This document shows positions 35,170 through 44,043 of a stretch of DNA of 64,000 nt, piece after piece. The DNA comes from Pseudaquabacterium terrae (GTDB lineage: Bacteria > Pseudomonadota > Gammaproteobacteria > Burkholderiales > Burkholderiaceae_C): the NCBI RefSeq assembly GCF_013266755.1, contig NZ_JABRWJ010000011.1, forward strand, positions 1 through 64,000, in the 5' to 3' direction. Every line of letters begins with the position of its first letter. The stretch's first letter is position 1. The position numbers and the translations under genes were made by a program. Under the pieces are notes generated by a model. The model did no database searches, had not been told where the DNA came from, and saw only the letters and a list, made by a program, of their open reading frames with translations.

Positions 35170-35328
35170 TCAGCCCGCACGGCGTCGCCAGGCAAAGGCT
35201 CGATCCGCTGCACGGGTCAACCCGATGCGTTCATCGGCTTGCCGCAGCAGCATCACGGCGCCGTCGCTGACGATGTCCCCACCGTCTAACGCCTCCACTG
35301 CGCGGCGTCCAGCCTTGCCGAGCCGCAT
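35170..35328 (-). pseudogene. IS1380-family transposase N-terminal fragment
   Basis: From 35328 the minus strand reads MRLGKAGRRAVEALDGGDIV, then SDGAVMLLRQADERIGLTRA and a stop. This is the N-terminal block of IS1380-family transposases (F-GG-I-SDGG-LLLREAD-R-GL). Nothing convincing follows beyond the stop, so it is a short relic. The bases from 34988 to 35169 and 35329 to 35478 hold no recognised gene apart from the promoter of the TIR-TM-WD40 gene. Confidence 0.6.
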
Positions 35329-35478
35329 TGACCCGTCGGTACACTAGGGCAGTGAGCGCCCCCCTCGACTGCCCTAGAACGCCTATGACCACGTGCTGCC
35401 GGATTGGGCCGCCTACCTCGTTGCTCGCGAAAGATGCAGGCTAGGTAGGGCCTGTCTCAACGCGATGGGAAGGCTTGC

Positions 35479-38427
35479 ATGGTTACCGCAATTGAGACCG
35501 TCAGTGTGTTCGTGTCATACGCTCGTGAAGATGAGCAGATCGCCAGACGTCTGGAGGCCGCGCTGCGGGAGCGGCAGGTGGAAGCGACCGGCGATTGGAA
35601 CCTGGTGCGTGGAGACGACTACCGTGCTCAGCTACAACTGCTAATCGCGACAAGCGACGTCTTCGTGTTCCTGTTGTCGCCGGATTCCGTACGATCTGAG
35701 CCCTGCCGCGAAGAGGTCGCTCTTGCAGCGACGCTCGGCAAGCGCATCGTGCCCGTGTCGATACGCGACCACGGCGACGACGAGCTCGTGCCCGCACCGC
35801 TGCGGTCACCGCAATGGATCCTCATGCGCTCTCACGCGAATTTCGACGAAGCCGTGGCGGGGCTCGATACGGCGGTTCGCACCGATTTCCCGTTGGCGCG
35901 CGAACATCGGCGGCTGTTGATCGCTGCAGACAACTGGCAGTTCAACCAACGTCGCAGGGGCTACCTGCTCCGCGGCGAAGCGCTGCGGGCTGCCGAGCAT
36001 TGGCTGGCTCAGGTGAGCTCGCAGATCGGGCGATTTCCGAAGCCGACGGTATTGCAGTCGGAGTTCATCGTCCAAAGCCAGCGCCATCGTCGAACCAGCG
36101 TACAACAGCTCATCGGTGCCGTCTCATTTGCGGCCATCGTGCTTGCCGTGCTTGCGGTATTCGCCTATCTCAAGCAGCTCGAGGCGCAGAAGCAAGCGCG
36201 GCTCGCCACCTCGCGCCGGCTCGCTGCGGAAGGCACCAGCCTGATCAGCACACAGCCCGACCTGGCACTGGCGCTTGCGGCGGCAGCGTGGCAGACAGAT
36301 CCAACGGGGAATGGACGCACTGCTCTGCTGCAGACGCTGCAGGCTTCGCCTCACCTTGCGCGCTTCCTGCATGAACATGGGAGCACAGTGCGCGCGGTCG
36401 CCGTCAGTGCGGACGGCCGGACCATCGTCGCGGGCGACGAGGCAGGTGCGATGACCTGGCACGATGCCGCCACCGGGCGCTTGCTCGATCGGCAGCTGTC
36501 CGATCGGGGAGCGATCCATGCGCTTGCCTTCAGCCGCGACGGCCAATGGCTGGCGACTGGCTACTGGAGTGGCTCGATAACGATTCGGGACTCGGCAACG
36601 CGCGCAGTTCGGCGTTCGATCGAGGCCGGCAGCAACGTGTTGGCGCTTGACTGGAATCCAGACGACACGCAACTCGCTTGCGGCCTCATCAACGGCAACG
36701 TCCGAATCATTGACATAGCCTCCGGCGCGTTGACGTCGCAGAGCATGTACGCGCACGGCAACGGTGTATGGGCCGTCCGGTTTTTGAACGACGGCCACCT
36801 GGTCTCGGGCGGATGGGACGCGACGATTGCCGTGTGGGATCCTGCAAACGGCAGCGAAGTCGGTCCGCGACTGACAGGACATCGACTCGGCATTCGCTCT
36901 CTGGCCCTCGGACCTGACGGCAAGACGCTGGCGTCCGCAGCGCTCGACGGTACCGTGCGCTTGTGGAGCGTGGACGCGCGGCAGGCGATCGGACCAGCGT
37001 TGGAGGGCCATGCCGGGTACGTGGAATCGGTGGCCTTCAGCCCGGATGGTCGCTACCTGGCGTCCGCGAGCGGCGACTCGACGATCCGCCTGTGGGATGT
37101 GCAGAAGCAAGTCGCCGCCGCGCCGCCGCTGCAAGGACATCGGGGCGCGGTGTGGTCGGTGGCGTTCGCTCCATCCGGCACCGGACTCGTCAGCGGAGGC
37201 AGCGATCACAAGATCCTGATGTGGGACCTGTCGATCCGCCACCCACTTGCGCGACCACTGCAGGGTCCCTTGTCGAAGGGAATCGGACAGTTGGCCTTCA
37301 GCAGGAACGGGGAGTGGCTCGCGGGAGCCGGCGCCGCCGGCAACGTGCTGCTCTGGCACTGTTTGACGCGGTGCGAGGTACCTCGCGTGCTGACCGGCCA
37401 CACATCGAGTGTCTGGCGCGTGGCCATCGATCCGAGCGATACAGTGGTGGCATCGGGCGGGACGGATCGCACCGTGCGGCTGTGGGATCTCCAGAGCGGG
37501 CGGGCGCTCGAACCCGCCTTGTCGGTACCCGGAGCAGACGTGTACGGACTGGCATTCACTCCCGATGGCCGCACCCTGGTCGCGTCAACCTTCGACGGCG
37601 CACTCCACTTCTGGGACTGGCGCGGCCGGTCCGGGAAGCGCCTGGACACCGGCCGACGAACTCAGGTCGGCCAGTTGGTAATCACCCCTAACAGCCGGAT
37701 GTTGCTGGCGTCGGCTAATGACGAGCTCATCCTCGTTGACATGACCCTGCGCACACTCGCCGGCCGCATCGCCGTGCCGGGCACGCGCATCAACGCCATC
37801 GCGATCACGCCGGATGGCCGCCGTGTGGCCGCAGGCGGGACCGACAAGACGATTAGGCTCTTCGATCTGCCCGGCGGGCGCGAGAGCGGCTTGCCCCTGG
37901 TCGGCCACAAGTCGACCGTGCAAGCGCTCGCGTTCGATTCAGGCGGCAACGTGCTGGCATCGGCAGGCGAGAGCCAGGAGCTATTCCTGTGGGATCTTGC
38001 AACGCGCCGGCCGATCGGGCCGCCGTTGAGCGGGCATACGTCCACTATTGGCGGTCTAGCGCTGCATCCCACTAAGCCACTGCTGGCTACCGGCGACTGG
38101 GACGGTCATGTGCTGGCGTGGGAACTAGACGGAGACAGATGGGCCGCCGTAGCCTGTCGCGTGGCAGGCCGGATGCTTTCGGAGGGCGAGCGGGCGCAGT
38201 ACCTGGGCGACCGCGACAGCGCACAGACCTGCAACGGCGGCTCGTTGCTGGAATCATGGGCGTTGCCGGGCAGCACGCTGGCCTTGCGAAGGGTGGAACG
38301 GGCCACGCTGCCGCCGGAACAAGGGGTGACGGTATCGGTGATTGATGTCCTCAAGGCGGCGGTCAATCGCCTCGCACAGGAGAAGGCGCGAGCTTCGGCG
38401 GCATCAGCGGTCTCAGGTAATCGATGA
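35479..38427 (+). CDS. TIR - TM - WD40 protein
   Basis: A 982-residue protein; gggaagg lies seven bases before the ATG. Residues 8-135 form a TIR domain (VSVFVSYAREDE, VFVFLLSPDS) with candidate catalytic Glu79 in CREEVALA. A membrane helix lies at 211-231, followed by the linker typical of STAND/WD40 proteins (LATSRRLAAEGTSLISTQPD). About 14 WD40 repeats fill residues 295-860 (GTVRLWS, STIRLWD, RTVRLWDL). Unlike the 4.4-8.6 kb protein there is no NTPase domain between TIR and WD40. The TIR is cytoplasmic and, with a single helix, the propeller may be periplasmic. It could sense envelope stress or phage adsorption and activate an NADase, which is inference. It stands alone and intact. Confidence 0.9.
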   Translation: MVTAIETVSVFVSYAREDEQIARRLEAALRERQVEATGDWNLVRGDDYRAQLQLLIATSDVFVFLLSPDSVRSEPCREEVALAATLGKRIVPVSIRDHGDDELVPAPLRSPQWILMRSHANFDEAVAGLDTAVRTDFPLAREHRRLLIAADNWQFNQRRRGYLLRGEALRAAEHWLAQVSSQIGRFPKPTVLQSEFIVQSQRHRRTSVQQLIGAVSFAAIVLAVLAVFAYLKQLEAQKQARLATSRRLAAEGTSLISTQPDLALALAAAAWQTDPTGNGRTALLQTLQASPHLARFLHEHGSTVRAVAVSADGRTIVAGDEAGAMTWHDAATGRLLDRQLSDRGAIHALAFSRDGQWLATGYWSGSITIRDSATRAVRRSIEAGSNVLALDWNPDDTQLACGLINGNVRIIDIASGALTSQSMYAHGNGVWAVRFLNDGHLVSGGWDATIAVWDPANGSEVGPRLTGHRLGIRSLALGPDGKTLASAALDGTVRLWSVDARQAIGPALEGHAGYVESVAFSPDGRYLASASGDSTIRLWDVQKQVAAAPPLQGHRGAVWSVAFAPSGTGLVSGGSDHKILMWDLSIRHPLARPLQGPLSKGIGQLAFSRNGEWLAGAGAAGNVLLWHCLTRCEVPRVLTGHTSSVWRVAIDPSDTVVASGGTDRTVRLWDLQSGRALEPALSVPGADVYGLAFTPDGRTLVASTFDGALHFWDWRGRSGKRLDTGRRTQVGQLVITPNSRMLLASANDELILVDMTLRTLAGRIAVPGTRINAIAITPDGRRVAAGGTDKTIRLFDLPGGRESGLPLVGHKSTVQALAFDSGGNVLASAGESQELFLWDLATRRPIGPPLSGHTSTIGGLALHPTKPLLATGDWDGHVLAWELDGDRWAAVACRVAGRMLSEGERAQYLGDRDSAQTCNGGSLLESWALPGSTLALRRVERATLPPEQGVTVSVIDVLKAAVNRLAQEKARASAASAVSGNR

Positions 38428-38429
38428 GC

Positions 38430-39173
38430 CCGGATCTCGCGTAAACCGGTCCGCCGACCAGCGTTCCCGCTCACCCCGTGGTGCACGATGCCCCCACTGG
38501 GTCGGAGCGGTCCTCACGGCGGACTGGCAGGAGGCGTATTGGGCGAGAACCATCCGCGCTTGCTGGCCGTGAAGGAATCGCTTTCCGCGACGTAGGCGCC
38601 CACCACGCGCACGAAACTGCAAGAAAGGTACGACTACCCCATCAATCGGCTCGTCGCATCGTCGACGAACACCAGCAGTCGTGCACGCCGGCGCACGGTC
38701 CTCGAACCAATGATGATCGCTGCCGTCGATCTGGATCAGTTCGCCCACACACGCTCGGCGGTTGCGCAGTTGGTGGATCTGCGGTGCGCGTTGCCGGCGT
38801 GGCGTCCACTAGCCCGCTTCGGTCATGATATCGAACCGTCTCCGCTGCCATGAACTCATCGTGGCATTCCGCGAGCTTCTCGCGCGCCAGCGTCGGTCCG
38901 AAGTCCGCATAGCGACCGCTGATCAGTCGCATGGCCCGTTCGGCCAGACCGGGCGCGAGCTGGTGGTTGCTGCGCTGGCCAGGGTTGTGCGACACCAGCC
39001 CGAAGGCGCGCTCGGCTCGGTAGCGATCCAGCAGCCGCTCCGACCTGGCGCCTGCTCAACCCCAGCCGCCGCGCCGCCTGGCCCACACGCAGCATCCGGT
39101 CCACCACCGCCTGGATGGTCTCCAGTCGATCGGCCTCGCGTATGCCCATCGTGATCGTCGCCAGGGTCGCCAT
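38430..39173 (-). pseudogene. ISNCY (IS1202-like) transposase, degraded
   Basis: The start at 39173 gives ITMGIREADRLETIQAVVDR then MLRVGQAARRLGLSRRQV, the helix-turn-helix N-terminus of ISNCY/IS1202-type transposases. Later frames give NHQLAPGLAERAMRLISGRY, ADFGPTLAREKLAECHDEF and LIQIDGSDHHWFEDRAPACT, the start of the DDE core. At least three frameshifts are present and the C-terminus is missing. It is more complete than the mini-element at 30.7 kb and belongs to the same family. Confidence 0.82.
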
Positions 39174-39196
39174 CGCCGTACCCCAGGGGGTCAGAA

Positions 39197-39227
39197 TGCG
39201 ACATTTCTACTTGGCCAAAACCCGACA
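39197..39227. repeat. Terminal repeat of the degraded ISNCY element
   Basis: The sequence tgcgacatttctacttggcc followed by aaaacccgaca lies 24 bases upstream of the transposase start. It matches 31040-31070 almost exactly and 30600-30630 closely. It defines the right end of the element. The opposite end was not found near 38.4 kb. Confidence 0.75.
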
Positions 39228-39432
39228 TTACGAGCTTCTCTGGCGTCGCGATGCTCGGCCGTCCCACCCTTGACGTCGGCTTCGTACAATCGCCGAGAAG
39301 CTCGCATCCATCTTCGCCAGCGCCTCGTTAACCCAATTGCGAATCGGTCCGCAGCGGATGCTTGGCCGGCACGAAGTCCTCAAGCTTGATCGTCGAGAAC
39401 AGACTCTGGCAGTAGCTATCGGTTCCTCGCAT
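39228..39432 (-). pseudogene. IS5/IS1182-type transposase N-terminus interrupted by ISNCY
   Basis: From 39432 the minus strand reads MRGTDSYCQSLFSTIKLEDF then VPAKHPLR, followed after a frameshift by NEALAKMDASF and later GRPSIATPEKLV. This is the N-terminal DUF772 region of IS5/IS1182-type transposases. The reading stops exactly at the terminal repeat of the ISNCY element, so the ISNCY copy inserted into this gene. The rest of the transposase is not found to the left. Confidence 0.7.
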
Positions 39433-39578
39433 CGCTGGCTCGTCCCTCGTCACCCGGCGCCATCCTTGCTCAGGCGAGGGCGACCGTCGATTGGTATTTC
39501 AACGGCCTGTTAGAGTACCTCGAATCGATGTAACCTTGTCGCACAATTCTGGGCTCCTGCCCATTACGAAAGACACGC

Positions 39579-40955
39579 ATGATTGTTGCCTTCCACTCCT
39601 TCAAAGGCGGCGTGGGTAGGTCGTTTGCGCTTGCCAATGTTGCCCTGACCATGGCACGCAGGGGCAGGCGTGTCCTAGTTGTCGACTTTGATCTGATGGC
39701 GCCCGGACTGGAGCAGTATCTTTGCGACGATTCACGACGTCGGCAGGTTCGCAGCTCGCCCGGTTTGCTCGACCTAATCATGGCCTACGAACGCGCCACG
39801 ACCAACCTTGAAGAGAACAGGCGCGCAGAATTCAAGAACTGGCGCTCGTACGTGTGCTCCCTCGCTATCACGACTGGCTCTCGTCTCGACTTGATGACCT
39901 GCGGCTCGCGTGAGAACTTTGAACAGTATGCTCAGTCAGCTGCGCGCTTTGATGCGAAGCGCTTCTTCGAAACCCACGATGGCGAACGATTCTTTGCGTG
40001 GCTCACTACGCAATGGCTTGCTGGAGAAGTCGGCTACGACATCGTCCTACTCGACAGTCCAAGCGGTTTTGACGATCTAGTCGAGATCGCCACGTGCCAA
40101 CTGGCCGATGTCGTTGTGTTAATGAGCGCACTGAATCTCCGAAACATCGACCTAGCCAGGGAGAGGTTGTACCACTTTCATTCTGACGCTGTTCACCACA
40201 AGCGATGCGGTCGCCCGTTGCAAACGATCGTCGTCCCCGCAAATGTCGATCGAACCGAACGCATGGAAGTGGAGTATGCACTGACGCAGCTAAGGGAAAC
40301 GGTCGGAGATTTCGCAGCTCCCCTCAAGCTCGTTGAGAAGGGGTTCGACATCACCCAGGTCGCCGTTCCCTATGTTCGGCAGTTTGCCTATTTCAGCGAT
40401 TTCCTGGATGCCGACCGCCCTGTCGATCCTGACTTTGCCGCTGCTATCGACCGGCTCTCCGACTCGCTACTGCTGCTTGAAGAGCCTTGTGAGATCGAGG
40501 CATCTGATGAACCTTTCGAAGACTTTCCGCGACTCCTCAGACGACCGCTCACAGTATTCCTATGCCATGCGCGAGAAGACAAACCAGCCGCGCGAAGACT
40601 ACATCAGCTACTGAGCCGGGATGGCTTCAAGCCGTGGCTCGATGACATAGATCTGCTTCCTGGGCAGGACTGGAAGACGGAGATCGCCAAGGCCGTTCGA
40701 GGATCGGATGTCGTCGTGGTTTGTCTCTCTCAAACGTCAATCCAGAAGGATGGCTTCGTGCAAAGGGAGATTGGCTATGCGCTTGATCGCGCTGAGGAGA
40801 AGCCCCCCGGGCGGCTATACATCGTGCCGGCCCGGCTGCATGCGTGTGAAGTTCCTGAGCGCCTTGGCCGGTGGCAGTGGGTGGATCTCTTTGAAGCCGA
40901 CGGTCATCAGCGCCTTGTGGCCGGTCTGGAAGCTGCGGTCCAGAGCGCTGGGTAG
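39579..40955 (+). CDS. KGGVGR-type ParA/MinD-like ATPase fused to TIR
   Basis: A 458-residue fusion. Residues 1-300 form a ParA/MinD-like ATPase with a variant Walker A, FKGGVGRSFALAN (8-20), in which Arg replaces the usual Lys-Thr ending. Further motifs are VLVVDFDLMAPGL and DIVLLDSPSG. Residues 324-458 form a TIR domain (PLTVFLCHAREDKPAARRLH, PWLDDIDLLPGQDW) with candidate catalytic Glu397 in FVQREIGYAL. Proteins with the KGGVGR motif form a recognised ATPase group often linked to TIR or effector domains. The ATPase may act as a switch controlling TIR NADase assembly. It is the last of the island TIR genes and is intact. There is no strong ribosome-binding site; gaaag lies 8-12 bases before the ATG. 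Confidence 0.88.
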   Translation: MIVAFHSFKGGVGRSFALANVALTMARRGRRVLVVDFDLMAPGLEQYLCDDSRRRQVRSSPGLLDLIMAYERATTNLEENRRAEFKNWRSYVCSLAITTGSRLDLMTCGSRENFEQYAQSAARFDAKRFFETHDGERFFAWLTTQWLAGEVGYDIVLLDSPSGFDDLVEIATCQLADVVVLMSALNLRNIDLARERLYHFHSDAVHHKRCGRPLQTIVVPANVDRTERMEVEYALTQLRETVGDFAAPLKLVEKGFDITQVAVPYVRQFAYFSDFLDADRPVDPDFAAAIDRLSDSLLLLEEPCEIEASDEPFEDFPRLLRRPLTVFLCHAREDKPAARRLHQLLSRDGFKPWLDDIDLLPGQDWKTEIAKAVRGSDVVVVCLSQTSIQKDGFVQREIGYALDRAEEKPPGRLYIVPARLHACEVPERLGRWQWVDLFEADGHQRLVAGLEAAVQSAG

Positions 40956-41049
40956 CTCATACTTCTCGTTTAACAGGCTGTTGAAATCCCTATCGACTTC
41001 TCGCCTAGCGCGAGAGACGGTCGGCGCGCAACAGGAACTCTCTAGCATC

Positions 41050-41370
41050 ATGAACGTTCGTCTGTTTTCGCTCATCGCCATTGCGTCTGGCATGTTTGCC
41101 ACCAGCGCCCAAGCCGCTGAAACTGTCGCTGAAAAGACGTCCGCTGCTTCAGGCCCCTCCGCCGAGCGCAAGGCCGCTCGCGCGGCGAAGCGTGCCGAGA
41201 ACAAGGAAGCCGTGAAGAGGGGCGAGATTTCGAAGACCATCGAAGCCGATACGGACAAGGCCTCAGCCGCGTCGGGCACCTCTGCCGAGCGCAAGGCCGT
41301 TCGCGCCTCGAAGCGCGCCGAGAACAAGGAAGCCGTGAAAAGGGGCGAGACCCCGAAGTCAGTGCCCTGA
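41050..41370 (+). CDS. Small exported Ala/Lys-rich repeat protein
   Basis: A 106-residue protein from the ATG at 41050. A signal peptide (MNVRLFSLIAIASGMFATSA, then QA) is followed by two near-identical basic repeats: SAERKAARAAKRAENKEAVK and SAERKAVRASKRAENKEAVK, each with a KRGE ending. It would be a small, highly charged, helical periplasmic protein. Similar short repeat proteins occur in Burkholderiales without known function. A hairpin (gcgggcc-gt-ggcccgc, 41391-41406) lies just after the stop and may act as a terminator, although no T-run follows. Confidence 0.65.
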   Translation: MNVRLFSLIAIASGMFATSAQAAETVAEKTSAASGPSAERKAARAAKRAENKEAVKRGEISKTIEADTDKASAASGTSAERKAVRASKRAENKEAVKRGETPKSVP

Positions 41371-41814
41371 TCTTTGGTTCGTCCGGGCGAGCGGGCCGTG
41401 GCCCGCGTGCTCGGTGCCCCGAGTCGACGGTATGTCAGGAGGCGCAAGGCGAGCGGATAGCAGATAGCGGAGCAAGTCATGCATGGTCCGGTATCGTCAC
41501 AAGACCGGCATGCCGATAGCTATGGACGACAATGATAATTCTGTCTATCGGTTGAGCGGCCCGGGTTGCTGCTGGAGATTTCAGACTTGTCACGATAGAC
41601 GCAGCAGGTGCAAGCCAAGGGGCCTGGCAACTACCGAAGGGCGTATTAGGCTTAGAAGCAAGTCGAAGTCCGCGATGGGTCAACTGGCGTGCGAGGTCGC
41701 CGCCTCGCACAGAATCTCGCCCCCTCCTCATCGGCACCTGGGAAGCGACGCGCGAGGTGTCCACGATCGCGAACTGCACCGCAGTGCAGTGGGCCATAGC
41801 CACCCCCGCAGCAG
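41371..41814. other. Spacer between the TIR island and the dmp operon
   Basis: About 440 bases without a recognised gene on either strand. The hairpin gcgggcc-gt-ggcccgc lies at 41391-41406. The remainder is the 3-prime trailer of the phenol operon, transcribed from the right. An AT-richer patch (gacgacaatgataattctgtctatcgg) lies near 41525. This is the boundary between the accessory island and the catabolic operon. Confidence 0.4.
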
Positions 41815-42006
41815 TCAGCGTCCAAGGTCCTTCGCACTGACCCCGGCGATGCCCCAGTTTTCCTTCGGCACGTCGTGAATCCACACCCGCACGTTTTCCT
41901 TCGGGGCACCGACGGCCTCGACCAGCGCCTGGGTCACCTTTTCGATCACGGCCTGCTTCTGCTCGGCAGTGCGGCCCTCGATCATGTAGATCTGGGCGAA
42001 CGGCAT
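41815..42006 (-). CDS. dmpI: 4-oxalocrotonate tautomerase
   Basis: A 63-residue tautomerase-superfamily protein that converts 2-hydroxymuconate to 4-oxalocrotonate in the meta-cleavage pathway. The catalytic N-terminal proline is present directly after Met (MPFAQIYMIEGRTAEQKQAV), and the conserved NVRVWIHDVPKENWG block follows. Length is as in XylH/DmpI. It is the last gene of the operon, 12 bases after dmpG. With dmpC and dmpH it forms the oxalocrotonate branch. Confidence 0.92.
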   Translation of the reverse strand: MPFAQIYMIEGRTAEQKQAVIEKVTQALVEAVGAPKENVRVWIHDVPKENWGIAGVSAKDLGR

Positions 42007-42018
42007 CGTGGTCTCCTT

Positions 42019-43068
42019 TCAGGCGGCCCGGGCCGGCATCAGGCCTCGCGCGCGGGCCAAGGTCAGTGCGGTGTCCTCGATCATGTCCTCCTGGCCCCCG
42101 ACCATGCCCCGTCGGCCCAGTTCGACCAGCAGGTCCCGCGCCGGCACGCCGTACTTCTTCTCCGCGCGCTTGGCGAACAGCAGGAAGCTGCCGTAGACGC
42201 CGGCGTAGCCCAGCGTCAGGGCGTCGCGATCGATGCGGATCGGAAAGTCCATCAGCGGAACGACGATGTCTTCGGCCACATCCTGGATCTTCCAGACGTC
42301 GATGCCGGTCTCGATACCCATGCGGTCGCACACTGCCACCAGCACCTCCATCGGCGTGTTGCCGGCACCAGCGCCGAGGCCTGCGGCGGCGGCGTCGATG
42401 CGGGTCGCGCCGGCCTCGATGGCGGCAATGCTGTTGGCCACGCCCATCGCCAGGTTGTGGTGGCCGTGGAAGCCGAGCTCGGTCTCGGGCTTCAGCGCGG
42501 CGCGCACGGCGGCGAGGCGGGACTTCACGTCGTCGGGCAGCATGTGGCCGGCCGAGTCGGTGACGTAGACGCAATTCGCCCCATAGCCTTCCATCAGCCG
42601 CGCCTGCGTGGCCAGGCCTTCGGGGCTGTTCATGTGCGCCATCATCAGGAAGCCCACCGTGTCCAGGCCCAGCTTGCGCGCGGCGACGATGTGCTGTTCG
42701 GAGACATCAGCCTCGGTGCAGTGCGTGGCGACCCGGATCGTGTGCACGCCCAGTTCGTGCGCCATCTTCAGGTGGTCGACGGTGCCGATGCCGGGCAGCA
42801 GCAGCGCCGACACCTTGGCGTGCCGCATCAGCGGAATGACCGTCGACAGGTACTCCTCGTCGGTGTGCGCCGGGAAGCCGTAGTTCACGCTGCTGCCACC
42901 CAGGCCGTCGCCGTGCGTGACCTCGATCAGCGGCACGCCGGCCGCGTCCAGGCCGCAGGCCACGGCCTTCATCTGCTCCAGCGTCATCTGGTGGCGCTTC
43001 GGGTGCATGCCGTCGCGCAGTGTCATGTCGTGCAGCGTGACGCGCTTGCCTTCGAGTGGGCTCTTCAT
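42019..43068 (-). CDS. dmpG: 4-hydroxy-2-oxovalerate aldolase
   Basis: A 349-residue pyruvate aldolase of the DmpG/BphI family that splits 4-hydroxy-2-oxovalerate to pyruvate and acetaldehyde. The HMGL-like TIM barrel shows the metal and substrate motifs [11 protein letters not shown] at the N-terminus and [15 protein letters not shown], with the helical C-terminal communication domain after about residue 280. It normally forms a channelling complex with the acetaldehyde dehydrogenase encoded directly upstream, 14 bases away. It is full length and should be active. Confidence 0.96.
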   Translation of the reverse strand: MKSPLEGKRVTLHDMTLRDGMHPKRHQMTLEQMKAVACGLDAAGVPLIEVTHGDGLGGSSVNYGFPAHTDEEYLSTVIPLMRHAKVSALLLPGIGTVDHLKMAHELGVHTIRVATHCTEADVSEQHIVAARKLGLDTVGFLMMAHMNSPEGLATQARLMEGYGANCVYVTDSAGHMLPDDVKSRLAAVRAALKPETELGFHGHHNLAMGVANSIAAIEAGATRIDAAAAGLGAGAGNTPMEVLVAVCDRMGIETGIDVWKIQDVAEDIVVPLMDFPIRIDRDALTLGYAGVYGSFLLFAKRAEKKYGVPARDLLVELGRRGMVGGQEDMIEDTALTLARARGLMPARAA

Positions 43069-43082
43069 GGTCGATTCTCCTG

Positions 43083-44003
43083 TCAGGCTGCGACAGCAGC
43101 GGGTTCGAGTACCAGCCGGCCGGCCAGCATTTCCTCGGCAAACAGCTCCGCGGTTCGTGCCGCGGCGGCGGTCATGATGTCGAGGTTGCCTGCGTACTTC
43201 GGAAGGTAGTCACCCAGGCCTTCGACTTCCATGAAGATCGAAACGCGGCGGCCGTCGAACACGGGGCCGTTGACGAGCCTGTAGCCCGGCACGTATTTCT
43301 GCACCTCGCGGACCATCGCGTGCACCGACTCCTCGATCTGCGCGACCTTCGGCTCGTCCACCGTCAGGCAGTGGATGGTGTCGCGCATGATCAGCGGCGG
43401 GTCGGCCGGGTTGATGACGATGATGGCCTTGCCGCGCTTGGCGCCGCCCACTCGCTCGACGGCGCCGGCGGTGGTGCGGGTGAACTCGTCGATGTTCCTG
43501 CGTGTGCCCGGGCCGACCGAGCGGCTCGACACGGTGGCGACGATCTCGCCGTAGTCCACGGGCTGCACGCGGCTGACCGCGTAGACCATCGGGATGGTGG
43601 CCTGGCCGCCGCAGGTGACCATGTTGACGTTCATCGCGCGCCGGCCGACCTGTTCCTTCAGGTTCACCGGCGGCACGCAGTACGGGCCGATCGCGGCCGG
43701 CGTCAGGTCGATCATCATCACACCCAGCTCGTTGAGCTTGCGCGAGTTCTCGGCGTGCACATAGGCGCTGGTGGCATCGAACGCGATCTGAACGCCATCG
43801 GCGAGCACGTGCGGAAGCAGGCCGTCGACGCCCTCGGCGGTGGTCTTGATGCCCATCTCGCGGGCCCGCTTCAGGCCGTCGGATTCGGGGTCGATGCCGA
43901 CCATCCACACGGGTTCCAGCAGCGGGCTGCGCTGCAGCTTGGCGAGCAGGTCGGTGCCGATGTTGCCCGGCCCGATGAGCGCGCATCTGATCTTCTTCGT
44001 CAT
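43083..44003 (-). CDS. dmpF: Acetaldehyde dehydrogenase (acylating)
   Basis: A 306-residue enzyme that oxidises acetaldehyde with CoA and NAD+ to acetyl-CoA. A Rossmann motif [10 protein letters not shown] lies at 11-20, and the catalytic Cys131 is in [10 protein letters not shown]. It pairs with the aldolase dmpG downstream for direct aldehyde transfer. In most dmp operons it follows dmpE or dmpD; here it follows an inserted sulfatase/FGE pair, 40 bases after the FGE gene. It is full length. Confidence 0.96.
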   Translation of the reverse strand: MTKKIRCALIGPGNIGTDLLAKLQRSPLLEPVWMVGIDPESDGLKRAREMGIKTTAEGVDGLLPHVLADGVQIAFDATSAYVHAENSRKLNELGVMMIDLTPAAIGPYCVPPVNLKEQVGRRAMNVNMVTCGGQATIPMVYAVSRVQPVDYGEIVATVSSRSVGPGTRRNIDEFTRTTAGAVERVGGAKRGKAIIVINPADPPLIMRDTIHCLTVDEPKVAQIEESVHAMVREVQKYVPGYRLVNGPVFDGRRVSIFMEVEGLGDYLPKYAGNLDIMTAAAARTAELFAEEMLAGRLVLEPAAVAA

Positions 44004-44043
44004 GAGTGACTCCTGGAGTTGGTCCGTTGGGGTGCGCTGTGAA

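Noticed and set aside
41477-42574. A 365-codon arginine-rich minus-strand frame over dmpI and dmpG
   Set aside because: It is another frame of dmpG and dmpI, which are intact with catalytic residues. No part resembles a known protein.
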